From Candidatus Humimonas hydrogenitrophica (GTDB taxonomy: Bacteria; Gemmatimonadota; Gemmatimonadetes; Palauibacterales; Palauibacteraceae): a stretch of DNA of 64,000 nucleotides. Below the pieces are notes generated by a model that had not been told where the DNA came from, ran no database searches, and saw nothing but the letters and a program-made list of their open reading frames with translations. Shown piece by piece: positions 61,724-64,000 of the stretch. Both the position numbers and the translations under genes were made by a program. Numbering within the stretch: the stretch's first letter is position 1; the number at the start of each line of letters is the position of its first letter. The stretch lies in contig CANPVD010000116.1 in NCBI GenBank assembly GCA_947581615.1, positions 1-64,000 of the forward strand, given 5' to 3'.

Positions 61724-62521
61724 TCAGGCGGCTCGCTGACAGCGGGGGCAGATGTAGGTCTTCCGACCGATGAGGGTCATGGACTCGAGCTCGTTTCGGC
61801 AACGGGGACAGGGCGCCCCGTCGGCGCGGTGGTTGATGAGCCATCCCGGGTCGGCGTGCGCGGCCTCCCAGTGCAGGGTGGCGCGGCGCAGCACGCGCTT
61901 CAGATACTTGTGCACGCGCGAGAGCTGATGCTCGGTCATGTCGCCCACGCGGGCGTCCGGCCGGTAGCCCGCCTGGAAGCAGATCTCGTCGGCGTACTCG
62001 TTGCCGATGCCGGCGATGATCTCCTGGTTCATCAGCATCCCCTTGAGCGAGCTGCGGGGATGCGCGGCGGCGAGCTCGATGAAGCGCTCGGCCGTGAGGT
62101 CGTCGCTGAGGGGGTCGATTCCGAGGTTCTCGAGGGTCTCGAGTCCAGCGAAGTCGTGTCCCTCGACCAGGTGCACCTCGCCCTTGTCGCCCGGGGAGGC
62201 GTACCGGAGCTCACGCCCTGCCGCGAACTGTAAGCGAATCTTGGAGTTAGGTGGTGGCGGGGCGGTCTGCGATTCGAGGTAGATCTCGCCCTGCTCTCCC
62301 ATGTGGAACACGAGGCTGTAGCCGGATCGGAAACGCAGGACGATGTAGCGTCCGTGGCGCTCGACCGCGTCGATCGCGAAGCTCTCGAGATGCTCCTCGG
62401 CGGCCTCGGGGTCGACATCGACGGCCTCGGGGTCGTCGATCAGGACGTGGGAGATGGTCTTGCCGGTCGCGTAGCCGGCGAAGCCATCGATCATGCGCTC
62501 TACGTCGGGGAGCTCGATCAT
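61724..62521 (-). CDS. Fpg/Nei-family DNA glycosylase-like protein lacking catalytic proline and lysine
   Basis: A 265-residue protein with the whole architecture of MutM/Nei: N-terminal beta sandwich, helix-two-turn-helix (LMNQEIIAGIGNEYADEICF, YRPDARVGDMTEHQLSRVH) and a C4 zinc finger (CPRCRNELESMTLIGRKTYI then CPRC). However the N-terminus is M-I-E-L-P-D rather than M-P-E-L-P-E, so the N-terminal nucleophile proline is absent, and the position matching Lys57 in the Y-GKY-type segment reads GRYIVLRF. Such MIELP-type relatives exist in other bacteria and may bind DNA or RNA without the usual lyase chemistry. ATG is set by GGGAGG upstream. Confidence 0.9.
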   Translation of the reverse strand: MIELPDVERMIDGFAGYATGKTISHVLIDDPEAVDVDPEAAEEHLESFAIDAVERHGRYIVLRFRSGYSLVFHMGEQGEIYLESQTAPPPPNSKIRLQFAAGRELRYASPGDKGEVHLVEGHDFAGLETLENLGIDPLSDDLTAERFIELAAAHPRSSLKGMLMNQEIIAGIGNEYADEICFQAGYRPDARVGDMTEHQLSRVHKYLKRVLRRATLHWEAAHADPGWLINHRADGAPCPRCRNELESMTLIGRKTYICPRCQRAA

Positions 62522-62627
62522 GCGGGGAAGTCCTCCCTGGGAAAAGTTGTCGCCCGAATACCCCGAAGAAGCCCGAAAGTGCCGAACCCGGCATCGAGCC
62601 CCGCCTCGTGCGGAGCACGCGGGGTGA

Positions 62628-62915
62628 TCAGCCCACGATCCTGAAGTCTCGCGGGAGGTCGTCGCCGGGGGAGATCTCCTCGACCGCCTCGACCCGGGCC
62701 GCCCGCGGTCCTCGCTCGAGCCAGTCTCGTAGACGCCCGAGGGCGTCGACATCGCCCGACGCGTGCACCTCGACCGAGCCGTCAGCGCGGTTGTGGACGG
62801 TGCCCGAGAGGCCGAGCTCCCGCGCGACGCGGACGGTGTTCCATCGGAAGCCGACTCCCTGGACGCGTCCCCGCACCCGGAACGCGCGTCGGGGGTCGGC
62901 GGTTTCCCCGTCCAT
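62628..62915 (-). CDS. acyP: Acylphosphatase
   Basis: A 95-residue hydrolase of acyl-phosphates. VQGVGFRWNTVRVARELGLSG carries the catalytic Arg (in GVGFR) and GTVHNRADGSVEVHASGD the catalytic Asn, the two active-site residues. Length matches (about 90). ATG at 62915 is the natural start; a longer upstream frame is not conserved. Transcribed with the Fpg-like gene, about 105 bp ahead of it, and a small GC hairpin lies in that gap. Confidence 0.95.
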   Translation of the reverse strand: MDGETADPRRAFRVRGRVQGVGFRWNTVRVARELGLSGTVHNRADGSVEVHASGDVDALGRLRDWLERGPRAARVEAVEEISPGDDLPRDFRIVG

Positions 62916-63030
62916 GTTCGTTCGCTCACCCCGTCGTCTGGAGGAGGTGCCCGGCGGGCGCTCGGCCGCGGACGCGAGACGCTCCGCGCAAGCCACGTGC
63001 CGGGTTCGCGGGAGGGGCGGCGTGGTCGTT

Positions 63031-63372
63031 CTAGAGGCCGTAACGGGCCTTCATGTCTCGATAGCGGCCGAACGACTTGCGGTCGAGCTCCGGGCGTAGA
63101 TAGGCATCGAGCAGGGGGAGGAGCTGCTCGCGGAGGAAGGCCCCCCGGGCCATCCACTGGAAGTAGCTGCGGCCACTGTGGTGATAGGGCCCGTACAGCT
63201 TCCCGCCTGGAAACGCGTCCTCGATCCAACGAAACAGCGTCTCGTGGTCGGTGTGCATGCGAAGGGTCACCTGCGGCTGGCGGCCGTCCCCCCCGAAGTG
63301 GCCCTCTCCGACGAGGACCCCGAGGAGAAAGCCGCGCTGAAACTCCTCGGAGTGGACCGAGTCCGCCGTCAT
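63031..63372 (-). CDS. LAGLIDADG endonuclease-like protein, stand-alone
   Basis: A 113-residue protein. GFLLGVLVGEGHFGGDGRQP carries a single LAGLIDADG-type motif (LLGVLVGEGHF, acidic residue at the usual place), followed by VTLRMHTDHETLFRWIEDAF and GGKLYGPYHHSGRSYFQWMA, the beta-alpha pattern of the homing endonuclease half-domain. One motif means it would have to dimerise. It is not in an intron or intein. Upstream within about 20 bp of its start lie split parS-like repeats shared with the parA upstream region. ATG follows GGGAGG. Confidence 0.75.
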   Translation of the reverse strand: MTADSVHSEEFQRGFLLGVLVGEGHFGGDGRQPQVTLRMHTDHETLFRWIEDAFPGGKLYGPYHHSGRSYFQWMARGAFLREQLLPLLDAYLRPELDRKSFGRYRDMKARYGL

Positions 63373-63389
63373 CTCCCGTCCTCCCTGGT

Positions 63390-63418
63390 TGTTTCACCGT
63401 AAGGTTCGTCGTGAAACA
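63390..63418. promoter_or_regulatory. Split parS-like inverted repeat
   Basis: TGTTTCAC and GTGAAACA, the two exact halves of the parS consensus, are separated here by 13 bp instead of being joined. It lies between the LAGLIDADG gene start and the parA-side parS. It could be a weak ParB site or an operator. Confidence 0.45.
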
Positions 63419-63466
63419 TCTTCCGCGCGTCCGGGCGGCCGCGCAAGGGCGGCCCGGGGAGCTGGA

Positions 63467-63482
63467 TGTTTAACGTGAAACA
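63467..63482. promoter_or_regulatory. parS: parS centromere-like site (15/16 match)
   Basis: TGTTTAACGTGAAACA differs from the consensus TGTTTCACGTGAAACA only at position 6, and is 151 bp before parA. ParB would bind here to load ParA-driven segregation near the origin. Confidence 0.75.
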
Positions 63483-63504
63483 TCTCCGCGCGTGCCCGGG
63501 CCGC

Positions 63505-63534
63505 TTGGCGCACCCCCGACGCTCGCCGTATATT
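63505..63534 (+). promoter_or_regulatory. Predicted promoter of parA
   Basis: TTGGCG, 18 bp, TATATT with the -10 box close to consensus, about 84 bp before the parA start. Confidence 0.55.
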
Positions 63535-63617
63535 CGGTCCGGCGGCCCGACGCGCGGGCCCCTCGCCTGCGCGAGTGTCCTCGCCGAGCGACTTCCGATC
63601 CATCCAGCGACCGGTCC

Positions 63618-64000
63618 ATGGCCCGCGTCATAGCTATCGCGAACCAGAAGGGGGGCGTGGGCAAGACCACGACCGCCATCAACCTCGGCGCCTCCCTCGC
63701 GGTGGCCGAGAAGCACACCCTGGTGGTCGATTGCGACCCCCAGGGCAACGCGACCAGCGGCTTCGGGGTTCGCAAGGACGTCGGCGAGCGTTCGACCTAC
63801 GACTGCATCGTGGACGGCGTGCCGATCGCGGAGGCCACCCGACGAGAGGTGCACTTCCCCTTCCTGGACGTGGTGCCCGCCAGCCGCGACCTGGCCGGTG
63901 CGGAGATCGAGCTCATCGACCGGCCCGAGCGGGAGAAGCGGCTCCGGCGGGCTCTGGACGAGGTGCGCGAGGACTACGAGTACATCCTCATCGACTCCCC
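63618..64000 (+). CDS. parA: Chromosome partitioning ATPase ParA, partial
   Basis: Walker-type ATPase that moves origin regions apart with ParB. The first 127 codons are present: RVIAIANQKGGVGKTTTAIN (deviant Walker A, KGGVGKT), VVDCDPQGNATSG, VVPASRDLAGAEIEL and the start of the Walker B region (YILIDSP), where the window stops. parB is expected just beyond the edge. ATG at 63618 is the natural start. Confidence 0.97.
   Translation, partial: MARVIAIANQKGGVGKTTTAINLGASLAVAEKHTLVVDCDPQGNATSGFGVRKDVGERSTYDCIVDGVPIAEATRREVHFPFLDVVPASRDLAGAEIELIDRPEREKRLRRALDEVREDYEYILIDS

Noticed and set aside
61692-61844. N-terminal extension of the DUF1207 protein
   Set aside because: It is Pro/Arg-rich and overlaps the end of the Fpg-like gene; the signal peptide begins at 61691.
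62522-63397. Long upstream frame joined to the Fpg-like protein
   Set aside because: It is antisense-like low-complexity sequence before MIELPDVE; the ribosome site GGGAGG supports 62521.

Overview
The window is GC-rich (roughly two thirds G+C by eye) bacterial chromosome, densely coded, with many GTG/TTG starts, 1-4 bp stop/start overlaps and strong GGAGG ribosome sites. It carries the replication-origin neighbourhood (dnaN, oriC, dnaA, rpmH, rnpA, yidD, yidC, parA). An outer-membrane barrel protein, a DUF1207 protein, lipoproteins and a Tat component indicate a Gram-negative (diderm) cell. The overall content and GC would fit a Gemmatimonadota-like lineage, but this is inference; no rRNA or other decisive taxonomic marker is present. 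There are no tRNA or rRNA genes, insertion sequences, prophage or CRISPR arrays.

Layout. 1-2402: 2Fe-2S and (truncated) molybdenum subunits of a xanthine dehydrogenase/4-hydroxybenzoyl-CoA reductase-type enzyme. 2434-6133: TatA, an HNH nuclease, PriA. 6153-10046: a translationally coupled minus-strand run of HDAC-family deacetylase, M24 peptidase, an orphan GvpL/F protein and a dipeptide epimerase. 10182-14517: unknown lipoprotein, RpoD/RpoS-type sigma factor, PP2C phosphatase, HD phosphohydrolase. 14598-18462: malic enzyme and PEP carboxykinase (C4/C3 node). 18739-23758: RemA-like protein, PAS histidine kinase, outer-membrane barrel protein, ornithine cyclodeaminase-family enzyme. 23766-30111: PolA, cold-shock protein, lytic transglycosylase, orphan ExbB/TolQ. 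30230-42538: an almost gapless minus-strand run in which gcvH-gcvPA-hydrolase-gcvPB-lipoate ligase lead into two peptide-binding lipoproteins and oppBCDF. 42689-46426: CorA, TetR regulator, a 479-bp gene-poor interval holding an unusual structured element, and a VWA protein. 46521-55128: DapF, a MutY with intact Nudix box, the AAA partner of the VWA protein, MBL and Nudix hydrolases, a Yip1 protein, a lone receiver, and a fused acyl-CoA synthetase (NDP-forming). 55125-64000: origin region, then DUF1207, Fpg-like protein, acylphosphatase, LAGLIDADG protein and parA (truncated by the window end).

How genes work together. The gcv run pairs the lipoyl carrier GcvH and the P-protein halves with a lipoate ligase-family enzyme; GcvT and Lpd are not here. 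MaeB and PckA sit at the malate/oxaloacetate-pyruvate/PEP node. SBP-SBP-OppBCDF would bring in peptides, for which the M24 peptidase and dipeptide epimerase are plausible downstream users. oriC lies between dnaA and dnaN and shows DnaA boxes plus a TAG-trio unwinding motif; parA has an almost perfect parS and a split parS-like repeat upstream.

The most unusual signals are: an isolated transcription-unit-like element at 44634-44960 whose ribosome site is complementary to about 14 nt of the 16S 3' end and is also complementary to its own downstream sequence; an Fpg-family protein lacking the catalytic N-terminal proline and lysine; a lone GvpL/F protein; the VWA/AAA pair split by dapF-mutY; and a LAGLIDADG protein next to split parS-like repeats.
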